Origin: a bacterium BMS3Abin14
GTDB lineage: Bacteria > BMS3Abin14
Assembly (NCBI GenBank): GCA_002897695.1
Contig: BDTG01000043.1
Location: 62,001-126,000 of the forward strand
Length of the DNA: 64,000 nt
Direction: 5' to 3'
The translations under genes were made by a program, and so were the position numbers. The notes beneath the pieces are model-generated. The model was not told where the DNA came from. It saw only the letters and a program-made list of their open reading frames with translations, and ran no database searches. Shown piece by piece: positions 52,574 through 60,367 of this stretch (the stretch's first letter is position 1; each line of letters opens with the position of its first letter).

Positions 52574-55216
52574 TTACGTGCTGGGAAAATGATTTTTCAC
52601 CCATGCCTTCTCCTCAGCCAGGGTTTTAACCTCGCCGTCAACCCTCGCGTCCTGCGCCGCCTGCAGGATGCTTCTGAAAATTGGCCCGGATTCATACCCC
52701 ATGGCCTGCAATATTTTTCCATCCAGCTCGCTTTTTATGGCCCGAAGCCGGGAAAGGTAGAGGGATACGGCTCTGGCGGTTCCTTCCCTTTTTGTCAGAG
52801 CCATGATGATGAGGAGGTCCTCGGTGGTCAGATCGGCGAGAAGACGGGCGATCCTGCTGTGCCGGATCGAGGGCTCATCCTCCCGGGCAAGAGCTTTGAG
52901 CGTGGATGTGATCTTCGACCACCTTCCCCTGAAAGTGTCCTGCCGATGCCCTTCTATCTGAAACACCTCCATGATTTCGTCCCTGGCCACAGTGGGTCTG
53001 AGCAGGAGAATCGTGTTGAAATAGATGTCGGAGATATCGGGCTCCTTCTCAAGGTAGAGATATCCATACCAGGTGTGGATCTTCTCCACCTGCTCGAAAT
53101 TCTCACTGATCTTTCGGTCGAATGCCAGCGCCGGATGGATCGCGGGAAGGATTCCGAGCTGGTTCATCCTTTCAAATGCCCTTTCCGGTCGTGCTTCCTT
53201 GAGGATCGCCATCAGTTCAGAAAACGTCCGATGTCCCTGCGCCCGGGCCAGATACCCGTTCCTGACCGCTCCTTTCAGGAGATACTGGGTGTGCTTCCCT
53301 ATCTTGAATCCAAACTTCTGCTCAAATCGCACTGCTCTGATTATCCTCGTCGGATCATCTACGAAACTGAGGTTGTGAAGGATGCGGATCGTTCTTTCCT
53401 TGAGGTCGCGCTGTCCGCCGAAAAAATCCACAACCTGTCCGAACAACCCGGGATTGAGCCTGATTGCCAGGGCGTTGACGGAAAAATCACGCCGGTACAG
53501 ATCCAGTTTGATGGAACCCCTCTCCACCATGGGGTAGGCGCCGGGAAATTCATAGTACTCCGTGCGGGCGGTGGCAACATCCATCTTGAAGCCCCGTTCC
53601 ATGATCAGGACCGCTGTCTGGAACTTCCGGTGTGTCCTTATTCTCGCCTTCAACCGACTTGCAAGCCTGTGCCCGAATTCAATCCCGTCACCCTCCACCA
53701 CCAGGTCCACATCCTGGTTTTTGTTCCGAAGGATGATGTCGCGAACGAGCCCCCCGACCAGATAGGCTCTGAAACCCATGGACTCTGACACTTCTCCGGC
53801 GACAACCAGGACATTGAGGGTCCTTTCCGACAGGGTCTCCTTCATCAGTTCACGGATGTTCCTGGCCCGCTCTGTCCCGGCGGCCTCAATCCCCTTGAAA
53901 TCCTCATAGGCCCGTGTCCTTTTGAAGTCCTCGTGCATCGCCTCCAGCAGATCCGTCCTCGTGATGACGCCGATTATCTTCCGTTCATCCATGACGGGCA
54001 GCATTCGTTGATGCTTCTCGATGATGTATTCCTGGACGAGTTCGAGAGGAGCTTCCTCATTCACCCACTGGAATTCAGTGAGCATGTATTCCCTGACAGG
54101 CGAACCGGACAGGTGGTGCAGAATAGCCCTTTCGACCACGCCTCTGGTAATGATCCCCTCCAGATCGCCATCGCCGCTGTTCACCGGGAGGGAATTGATA
54201 TTGAACCTCGACATCATCTCCGCAGCGGCTGAAATGGGTGCGTCGGGGGCAATGTCCAGCACCGGGGCTGACATAATGGCGCCGGCATTGAATTTCTCGC
54301 CGATCACCCGGGCAAGGAGCTTTAACAGTTCTTCTTTGACCTGAACCAGGGTCAGTTCCCTGATGGATGCGGAAGCGGCGGTGGGATGTCCGCCCCCGCC
54401 GAACTCTTCGGCGATCTTCCCGACATCGACCTCCGGGACCCTGCTCCGGCAGACGAGAACAACCCGTTCCTCCATCCTGGCAAGGGTGAAAAGAACATCC
54501 AGCTGCTCCATTTCCATTATCTGGTGAACGAGAAGAGCGAGTTCTCCAAGGTATTCCTCGGAGCTCCCAACCGTGATTGCCACGTGCAGGCCGTGGATAT
54601 CGTGGATATCGAGGGAGTTGAGGAGGTCGTTGAGGAGCTGCACCTGTTTTGCGTCCAGGTCCCTCCTGATGGACGACGGCACAAGATCGAGTTTGGCCCC
54701 CTTCTTCAGAAGAAAGGCCACCGCATTGAGATCCCGGGGAGTGGTTGAGGAGAAGGTCAACGAACCCGTGTCCTCATATATCCCGTGGGCCATGAGAGTT
54801 GCTTCCGCGGGCGTGATTTTCTTCCTTCTTTTTCTGATCTCCTCAATCAGCAGGGTTGTTGTCGCACCAACGCTGTCCTGGATCTCGATCTTTCCGGAGT
54901 AGTCCCGATCCGTCGCGGGATGGTGGTCATAGATAATCAGTTCCACGTCCTCCCTTGCGGCCACCGCGTCAAGAGGTCCGAGCCTTCCCTGGATCTTGAT
55001 ATCCACCAGTATCATCCTGGTTACGGTGTCAAGATCGATATCCCTTATACGGTGGAAAGTGATCCCGGAAGGGAGGGTTTTGCTCAGGAATTCCCGGAGG
55101 TTCTTCTCCTGAGAGCCCGGAAAAACCATAAGGGCCTTCGGATAGAGCTTCTTCGCCGCCACCATGGAGGCCATGGCGTCGAAGTCGGCATTCAGGTGCG
55201 TGGTTATAATTTCCAA
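52574..55216 (-). CDS. cca: DHH-CBS-tRNA nucleotidyltransferase fusion (A-adding or CCA-adding)
   Basis: An 880-residue multidomain protein. It begins with a DHH phosphoesterase half (THLNADFDAMAS near residue 6-17, and DHHPATD near 105), then DHHA1 (FGGGGHPTAAS). Two CBS domains follow at about 310-430 (MSAPVLDIAPDAPISAAAEMMSRFNI and YMLTEFQWVNEEAP). The nucleotidyltransferase head starts near residue 490 with LVGGLVRDIILRNKNQDVDLVVEG, then RRDFSVNALAIRL and the poly(A) polymerase tail. Such fusions exist in Aquifex-type and delta-type lineages; whether it adds CCA or only A cannot be told here. Confidence 0.93.
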   Translation of the reverse strand: MEIITTHLNADFDAMASMVAAKKLYPKALMVFPGSQEKNLREFLSKTLPSGITFHRIRDIDLDTVTRMILVDIKIQGRLGPLDAVAAREDVELIIYDHHPATDRDYSGKIEIQDSVGATTTLLIEEIRKRRKKITPAEATLMAHGIYEDTGSLTFSSTTPRDLNAVAFLLKKGAKLDLVPSSIRRDLDAKQVQLLNDLLNSLDIHDIHGLHVAITVGSSEEYLGELALLVHQIMEMEQLDVLFTLARMEERVVLVCRSRVPEVDVGKIAEEFGGGGHPTAASASIRELTLVQVKEELLKLLARVIGEKFNAGAIMSAPVLDIAPDAPISAAAEMMSRFNINSLPVNSGDGDLEGIITRGVVERAILHHLSGSPVREYMLTEFQWVNEEAPLELVQEYIIEKHQRMLPVMDERKIIGVITRTDLLEAMHEDFKRTRAYEDFKGIEAAGTERARNIRELMKETLSERTLNVLVVAGEVSESMGFRAYLVGGLVRDIILRNKNQDVDLVVEGDGIEFGHRLASRLKARIRTHRKFQTAVLIMERGFKMDVATARTEYYEFPGAYPMVERGSIKLDLYRRDFSVNALAIRLNPGLFGQVVDFFGGQRDLKERTIRILHNLSFVDDPTRIIRAVRFEQKFGFKIGKHTQYLLKGAVRNGYLARAQGHRTFSELMAILKEARPERAFERMNQLGILPAIHPALAFDRKISENFEQVEKIHTWYGYLYLEKEPDISDIYFNTILLLRPTVARDEIMEVFQIEGHRQDTFRGRWSKITSTLKALAREDEPSIRHSRIARLLADLTTEDLLIIMALTKREGTARAVSLYLSRLRAIKSELDGKILQAMGYESGPIFRSILQAAQDARVDGEVKTLAEEKAWVKNHFPST

Positions 55217-55218
55217 TT

Positions 55219-56109
55219 CTATCCCCTCGGATGAAATCGACGGTGCGTCTCACGGAGATGGTCGGGGGATACATGGGTGTAAATCTGGGTTGTGGCAATG
55301 CTGGCGTGACCGAGCAGTATCTGGACGGTTCTCAGATCCGCACCACCCTCCAGCATGTGGGTGGCAAAGCTGTGGCGGAAGGTGTGCGGTGAAACAGCCG
55401 TGCCAAGGTCGGCCTTCCGGGCGCATGTCTTGACCATCTGCCAGACGGCCTGTCTGCTTATTGCGCCGCGAGCGCCGCGGCCCGGAAAGAGGAACGGTGA
55501 CAGGTTTTTTTTAAGGAGACCGGGCCGGACCTCCGAACGGTACTTCTGGATCCAAAGCATGGAAATCGAGCCCAAAGGAGCCAGCCTTTCCCTGTCCCCT
55601 TTTCCCGTTACCCTGACATAACCGCCATCAAGGTTTATCTCCTCATCCATGATCCGAATCAGTTCGGAGACTCTGAGGCCGGCCGCGTAAAGGGTTTCGA
55701 GCATGGCACGGTCCCTGACGCCGGAACCGGTGGTTATGTCAGGTTGATCGAGAAGTCTCACGACCTCCCTGGTGCTCAGGACCCCGGGAAGATGCCTCGG
55801 GACCTTCATGACGCCCATATTTTCAGTGGGGTTAACAAGGGATGAGCCTTCCGACACCAGATGCCTGTGAAACCCGCGAATGGACACCACCATTCTCCGT
55901 ATGCTTCTGGGAGAAAGGCCCGAGCGGCGCATTTCGGAAATGAAAGATATTACGTCCCCTGAACGCACCTTCCCCGGATCGATGACCTCCCGGCCTTTAA
56001 GAAATTCACCATAGGATTGAAGGTCGTGGCGGTAGGCTGAAAGGGTGTTGTCCGACAGACCCTTCTCAATAAGAAGATAATCAAGGTAGGTGTCGACGTA
56101 TGGTTGCAT
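55219..56109 (-). CDS. xerD: Tyrosine recombinase, XerD-like
   Basis: A 296-residue site-specific recombinase. The N-terminal core-binding domain has LLIEKGLSDNTLSAYRHDL. The catalytic set is R in TLYAAGLRVSELIRI, K in VTGKGDRER, H-x2-R in HTFRHSFATHML, H in LLGHASIATTQIY and the nucleophile Tyr just after (IYTHVS). Length and residues match XerC/XerD. No att-like repeat flanks it, and its housekeeping neighbours argue for a chromosome-dimer role rather than a mobile integrase. Confidence 0.92.
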   Translation of the reverse strand: MQPYVDTYLDYLLIEKGLSDNTLSAYRHDLQSYGEFLKGREVIDPGKVRSGDVISFISEMRRSGLSPRSIRRMVVSIRGFHRHLVSEGSSLVNPTENMGVMKVPRHLPGVLSTREVVRLLDQPDITTGSGVRDRAMLETLYAAGLRVSELIRIMDEEINLDGGYVRVTGKGDRERLAPLGSISMLWIQKYRSEVRPGLLKKNLSPFLFPGRGARGAISRQAVWQMVKTCARKADLGTAVSPHTFRHSFATHMLEGGADLRTVQILLGHASIATTQIYTHVSPDHLRETHRRFHPRG

Positions 56110-56136
56110 TTTTCATGTCCCTTCTCCCCCACCCCG

Positions 56137-56997
56137 TCAGACATACTTGCCGATAATGGGCCGCAGTTTTTCCTTTGTCTCATCGGTAATTGTCGCAGGA
56201 TCGGTAATAATGGCAAATTTGAGCGACTCCGGGCACCCGCACGGGGCCTTTTCGGAAATCATCGTCGACACCCGGAGCAGGACTCTTTTGGCCGCTTCCA
56301 CATTTCGGTGCATGATCTGAAGGATCGCCTCCACGGAAACATCATCCTCCGTTTCATGCCAGCAGTCGTAGTCTGTCGCAAGGGCCAGGGTGGCGTAGCA
56401 CATCTCCGCCTCCCGCACGAGTTTCGCCTCCGGAATGTTGGTCATCCCTATTACGTCCACACCCCACGATCGATAAAGGAAAGACTCGGCCCGGGTGGAA
56501 AATTGGGGCCCTTCCATACACAGGTAGGTTCCTCCACGGTGAACGGTCTCACCATCATCCTCGACACAGGCGGCAAGTATGTCAGAAAGAGGGTGACAGA
56601 CGGGATCGGCGAAAGCCACATGGGCAACGATACCTTCCCCGAAAAAGGTGGAGGGGCGCCCTTTGGTCCTGTCAATGAACTGAAATGGGACAATCATGTC
56701 TCCCGGCTTGATCTCCTCCTTCATGCTCCCGACGGCCGAAACGGAGATGATGGAATCGACCCCGAGGGACTTCAGTGCAAAAATGTTGGCCCGATAGTTG
56801 ATTTCGGATGGAAGAAGCCGGTGACCCCTTCCGTGGCGGGGCAAAAACGCCATTTCCACGTCGTTGAGCATCCCGGTGACAATATCATCCGATGGATTGC
56901 CGAAAGGTGTGGAAACACGTCTGGTTTCCATTTTGGTGAGCCCCTCCATCTCGTACAGACCGCTTCCTCCGATAATTCCAAGATAATTTCTCATCAT
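56137..56997 (-). CDS. mtnP: S-methyl-5'-thioadenosine phosphorylase
   Basis: A 286-residue purine nucleoside phosphorylase-type enzyme that splits MTA (from polyamine and autoinducer synthesis) to adenine and methylthioribose-1-phosphate. Blocks are YLGIIGGSGLYEM, TPFGNPSDDI, LPRHGRGHRLLPSEINYRAN, TYLCMEGPQFSTRAES, IGMTNIPEAKLVREAEMCYA and ATDYDCW. The ATG at 56997 follows GGAGG by about 8 bp. The adenine product could feed the adenine deaminase at 16-18 kb. Confidence 0.95.
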   Translation of the reverse strand: MMRNYLGIIGGSGLYEMEGLTKMETRRVSTPFGNPSDDIVTGMLNDVEMAFLPRHGRGHRLLPSEINYRANIFALKSLGVDSIISVSAVGSMKEEIKPGDMIVPFQFIDRTKGRPSTFFGEGIVAHVAFADPVCHPLSDILAACVEDDGETVHRGGTYLCMEGPQFSTRAESFLYRSWGVDVIGMTNIPEAKLVREAEMCYATLALATDYDCWHETEDDVSVEAILQIMHRNVEAAKRVLLRVSTMISEKAPCGCPESLKFAIITDPATITDETKEKLRPIIGKYV

Positions 56998-57050
56998 CGT
57001 CTTCCTCCAAACCCCCTTGATCACGCCATTCGTCCCCTCCCCGGGGCGCA

Positions 57051-57076
57051 TTGATGACTTATTACAAAGTCATCAA
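57051..57076. repeat. TTGATGACTT palindrome, second copy
   Basis: TTGATGACTT (57051-57060) and AAGTCATCAA (57067-57076) form a perfect 10-bp inverted repeat with loop ATTACA. It lies in the gap between divergent genes mtnP and the thioesterase gene and is nearly identical to the copy at 26439-26464. Confidence 0.7.
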
Positions 57077-57202
57077 TAAATGATTTGCTGATTTTCAGGG
57101 TAAATTTATGTTAACGTTTCCATATTGTCAAAGCGACATAAAAATTCAAGCGCAGTGACGTCCCTGCCGAAGCGGGCGTGGAAAGATGTAAGGGAGGAGA
57201 TC

Positions 57203-57667
57203 ATGAAACAGGTGCTTTTCGACGGATGCTTCGTGTGCGGGCCGGACAACCGATGTGGTCTTAACGCCACCTTCCGGACCCTTGAAAATGGCGAAGTGGA
57301 GGGCATTTTTACGCCGAAGGACGTTCACTGCGGTTACGATGGAATCGTTCATGGAGGGGTTGTAATGGGGTTCCTCGACGAGACCCTGGGCCGCCTGTCC
57401 TTTGCGAAGGATCGTCTGTTCCTGACGCACACACTGGAAGTGTCTTTTCGTCAGGCCGCAGCCCCTGATGTCCCGTTGAGGGCGGTGGCGCATCTCAAGG
57501 AGTGGAAAAAAAGGCAGTTCATCACGGAAGGGACGGTTTTTGATTCGGATGGAGAGATTATAGCCACGGCCAAGGGCCGTTTCCTGGTAATGAGCGAAAA
57601 AATGGAAAGGGACCTCTTGCCCGAGGACAGGAGGATTGCAGGAAAATCCCCTATGGAGAAGCCCTGA
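57203..57667 (+). CDS. PaaI-like hotdog thioesterase
   Basis: A 154-residue hotdog-fold protein. It has GCFVCGPDNRCGLNATF (a Cys-rich opening), then DGIVHGGVVMGFLDETLGRL with the conserved His-Gly-Gly turn and catalytic acid, and THTLEVSFRQAAAPDVPL. Family members hydrolyse acyl- or aryl-CoA thioesters in the cytoplasm. An AAGGGAGGAG site precedes the ATG at 57203; the frame extends upstream to a TTG at 57125 without support. It runs into queT with a 1-bp gap. Confidence 0.85.
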   Translation: MKQVLFDGCFVCGPDNRCGLNATFRTLENGEVEGIFTPKDVHCGYDGIVHGGVVMGFLDETLGRLSFAKDRLFLTHTLEVSFRQAAAPDVPLRAVAHLKEWKKRQFITEGTVFDSDGEIIATAKGRFLVMSEKMERDLLPEDRRIAGKSPMEKP

Positions 57668-57668
57668 T

Positions 57669-58238
57669 TTGCAGGCACAACGGCTTTCCCGTCTTTCCCT
57701 GGTGGCGGCCCTTTACGTTGTTCTCACCTACCTTGCCAACATTCTCGGACCCGGGTTGAACCTCGGTTACGGTCCTATCCAGATCCGCATATCCGAGGGC
57801 CTGACCATGTTGGCTCTCTTCGATCCGCTCATGCCGCTGGCCCTATACGCGGGCTGCCTGATGGCCAACGTCATCGGCGGCCTGGGCCTGCCGGACATCA
57901 TCTTCGGTCCCCTCCTGACTGTAGCCGCGGGTTATGCCACATGGTTAACCCGGCGCATCCCGGCGCTCCCGTTTGTCCCCCCCATCCTTTTCAACGCCCT
58001 CGGGGTCGCCGGCTACCTCTATTTTCTCCTGGGGATCAACTTCGGCTTCGCCCCTGTTAGTGGAACCGGCCCTTTTGCCCTGATACTCAATCTGGCCGCT
58101 TCCCACCCATATTGGGCCATGGTGTTCTCCATCGGGATAGGACAGACGATCTCGGTAGTTTTCTTCGGGCTGATCTTCATGAAGATATGGAAAAGGTCGG
58201 GAGGGATCCCCGAAGGGGGCCTGGGAAACAGGGTTTAA
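57669..58238 (+). CDS. queT: QueT-family transporter
   Basis: A 189-residue membrane protein with about six helices. It matches the QueT family (queuosine precursor transport, ECF-type S component) in VVLTYLANILGPGLNLGYGPIQIRISEGLTMLALFDP and GCLMANVIGGLGLPDIIFGPLLTVAAG. The start is TTG at 57669, just after the thioesterase stop. No preQ1 riboswitch and no EcfAT genes are visible nearby, so energising subunits would have to come from elsewhere. The ligand is inferred from family only. Confidence 0.8.
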   Translation: MQAQRLSRLSLVAALYVVLTYLANILGPGLNLGYGPIQIRISEGLTMLALFDPLMPLALYAGCLMANVIGGLGLPDIIFGPLLTVAAGYATWLTRRIPALPFVPPILFNALGVAGYLYFLLGINFGFAPVSGTGPFALILNLAASHPYWAMVFSIGIGQTISVVFFGLIFMKIWKRSGGIPEGGLGNRV

Positions 58239-58290
58239 TGTCCAGGTTCTGGTGTCTGGGAACTGGGGTCCAGTGTAATCCATGACACAC

Positions 58291-58317
58291 AAAAAAGCCG
58301 GCCAACCGGCCGGCTTT
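58291..58317 (-). terminator. Terminator for the HU gene, usable on both strands
   Basis: AAAGCCGGCC (58294-58303) and GGCCGGCTTT (58308-58317) form a perfect 10-bp stem with loop AACC. On the minus strand the stem is followed by six U (58296-58291), making a strong intrinsic terminator 28 bp after the HU stop. The same stem could also end the + strand queT transcript. Confidence 0.8.
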
Positions 58318-58344
58318 ACTAAAACACAAGGGGAAGATGAAGTA

Positions 58345-58617
58345 CTATTTGATGGCGTCCTTGAGACCTTTCCCAGGCTTGAACCTTGGAACCTTGGAGG
58401 CTGGAATGTCAATCTTGGCGCCGGTCCTGGGATTTCGCCCCGTCCTTGCAGCACGATAGCTGACACTGAAAGTCCCAAAACTGACCAGAGAAACCTTGTC
58501 TCCGGCTTTCAATGTTTCCCCAACCCCGTCAACAAAGGCATTAAGGGCTCTTTCAGCCGCTGCTTTGCTGATCCCGGCATCGGCAGCCATCTTGGCAATC
58601 AGATCACTTCTGTTCAT
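58345..58617 (-). CDS. hup: HU-family DNA-binding protein
   Basis: A 90-residue histone-like protein. It begins [25 protein letters not shown] and has the signature [25 protein letters not shown] with the DNA-arm Pro-containing loop ([19 protein letters not shown]). The ATG at 58617 follows AGGAGGAGG by 6 bp. HU bends DNA and compacts the nucleoid. It has its own terminator downstream and a likely promoter upstream. Confidence 0.95.
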   Translation of the reverse strand: MNRSDLIAKMAADAGISKAAAERALNAFVDGVGETLKAGDKVSLVSFGTFSVSYRAARTGRNPRTGAKIDIPASKVPRFKPGKGLKDAIK

Positions 58618-58687
58618 CTTCTCCTCCTCCTGGTCAATGGTCAACTGGGAAAAATAAAAGGGCAAGTTTCATATCCTGATGATTCTT

Positions 58688-58716
58688 GAGATAACAGATG
58701 AACCAGGCTGTGTCAA
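58688..58716 (-). promoter_or_regulatory. Predicted promoter of the HU gene
   Basis: On the minus strand TTGACA (58716-58711, 6/6) is followed after 17 bases by TATCTC (58693-58688), which is weak but preceded by TG in an extended -10 context. The predicted start is about 65 bp before the ATG. Confidence 0.45.
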
Positions 58717-58835
58717 GGGCAATCAGGTTCCAGCCCGCATAAACATGAGGTTTCCGAGAATAACGCTTGAAACGGACTGGGGATAAGAGTAGGATTTCAC
58801 ATGCCCCGTTATTGTCACTATTAGCCAAGGAAAAA

Positions 58836-60311
58836 ATGCTCTTCGGAAACGTCCCGCATAAGAGACAGGTCCTTTTTTCCATTGCTCTCTTTTTTATCGC
58901 CGCTTTCGTACTGACAGTGAGCGATTATTTGACGGCGCGGAAAACGATAATTAAGGAATCCGGGGAATACGCAGGGAAAATTGCGAATTACCTCAGCGGT
59001 ATGCTGCCGATCCGTTCGTTGCCGGACACAGGTGATTTCCTGCCGAGAGAAAGCCTGCCTGCCTACGGCGAGAAAATCCAGAATGTCATTTTCAGCTTTC
59101 ATTTGACAAACATCAAGGTCTATTCCCTTGATGGAAAGATCCTTTTCTCCCTGGATTCCGAAATGATCGGGAAGACCGCAAAAAATCACCAGGCGTTGGA
59201 CCGGGCCCTTGAGGGGGTTGAGTCGTCCCATGTCGCCACATCATCCTATTACCAACAGGTCTACGGTCGCGGTTTGAACCATCCCTTGCTGGAAACCTAC
59301 ATTCCCATTCATGAACGAACCACTGGGAAAATTATCGGTGCGTTCGAGATATACCAGGATTATCGTCCCATGAGGTCCCATGTCAGAAAGGAAACTCTTC
59401 GGTCGAGCATCGCCCATAACATCCTCCTGGTGGTCTTTGTCCTCCTCTTTTTCGGGTACGGGCGGACCACATCCAGAACAATCGAGAACGAGCGAATTAA
59501 AATGATCAATGATCTCGAAGACCGCATTGAAGAAAGGACCTCCGAACTGACGGTGTCAAAGAAAAAAATCGATGATCTGCTCGAACGGACAGGCCGGATG
59601 TACAGGGACCTGAAAATTGCAGACGAATACCAGAAAAATTTTATCGGCCTGGTCAGTCATGAATTAAAGACTCCCCTCACTGTTATCAAGGGTTACCTTG
59701 CCCTGCTTGAGGATGGTGTATTGAAACCCGGGCATCCTGATACCATGGCGGCTCTGGAGACCAGTCTGGATGAGGTCGGCAATCTCGAGTCAATAGTAAA
59801 CAACATCATTGAGCTGTCCCAGCTTGACCAGAATGATCAACAGGTTTTCAGGGAAGAGATCGATGTCAAAGTCCTTCTGGACGATGCGGTCTCATTGGTG
59901 GGGAAAGAGATCAGGAACCAGGGAGTCGAGGTACTTATCAACCTTCCACCCGGGGCCATGGTGATCCATTCCGACCGCATGAAAGTCCTTCAGGTCCTCA
60001 ACCAGCTGGTCTCAAACGCGGTAAAATTTTCACCGGACGCTGGGAGAATTACTATCACAGCCGTTCCCGGCGAAAGCGGGCTGCTGTTTTCCATCAGTGA
60101 TGATGGCGTTGGGATACCCGAGTCTCAGCTGAAAGATATTTTCAACCGCTTCTATCAGGTAGACATCACCACAACGAGGAACTATGAGGGAACAGGTCTG
60201 GGGTTGGCCATCGTCCGAAAAATAGCGGAGCTTATGGGCGGCAGAGTCTGGGTTGACAGCCGGGAAGGGGTCGGCAGCACCTTTTTCTTCGAAGTGCCGG
60301 AGATGAAATAA
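58836..60311 (+). CDS. Orphan sensor histidine kinase
   Basis: A 491-residue membrane sensor kinase. A first helix (about residues 12-30), a periplasmic sensor of about 150 residues, and a second helix (IAHNILLVVFVLLFFGYG) are followed by a coiled coil. The HisKA box is FIGLVSHELKTPLTVIKGY, then the ATPase N box QLVSNAVKFSP, G1 ISDDGVGIP, F-like DIFNRFYQVD and G2 YEGTGLGLAIV. All motifs for autophosphorylation are intact. No response regulator is adjacent, and the two single receivers at 27-29 kb are possible partners but distant. Start at ATG 58836 after AAGGAAAAA. Confidence 0.93.
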   Translation: MLFGNVPHKRQVLFSIALFFIAAFVLTVSDYLTARKTIIKESGEYAGKIANYLSGMLPIRSLPDTGDFLPRESLPAYGEKIQNVIFSFHLTNIKVYSLDGKILFSLDSEMIGKTAKNHQALDRALEGVESSHVATSSYYQQVYGRGLNHPLLETYIPIHERTTGKIIGAFEIYQDYRPMRSHVRKETLRSSIAHNILLVVFVLLFFGYGRTTSRTIENERIKMINDLEDRIEERTSELTVSKKKIDDLLERTGRMYRDLKIADEYQKNFIGLVSHELKTPLTVIKGYLALLEDGVLKPGHPDTMAALETSLDEVGNLESIVNNIIELSQLDQNDQQVFREEIDVKVLLDDAVSLVGKEIRNQGVEVLINLPPGAMVIHSDRMKVLQVLNQLVSNAVKFSPDAGRITITAVPGESGLLFSISDDGVGIPESQLKDIFNRFYQVDITTTRNYEGTGLGLAIVRKIAELMGGRVWVDSREGVGSTFFFEVPEMK

Positions 60312-60367
60312 GAGGAAACGGCCCAGATGGAACCGTTCCCCCCTGAGGTTGACTGAGAAAAGGAATC

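Noticed and set aside
52589-53788. 399-codon + strand open frame
   Set aside because: Antisense to the cca fusion gene; composition and lack of motifs mark it as a shadow.
55219-56109. Integrase of a mobile element
   Set aside because: No att repeats, phage or transfer genes are near, and the gene sits 2 bp from cca in a housekeeping block.
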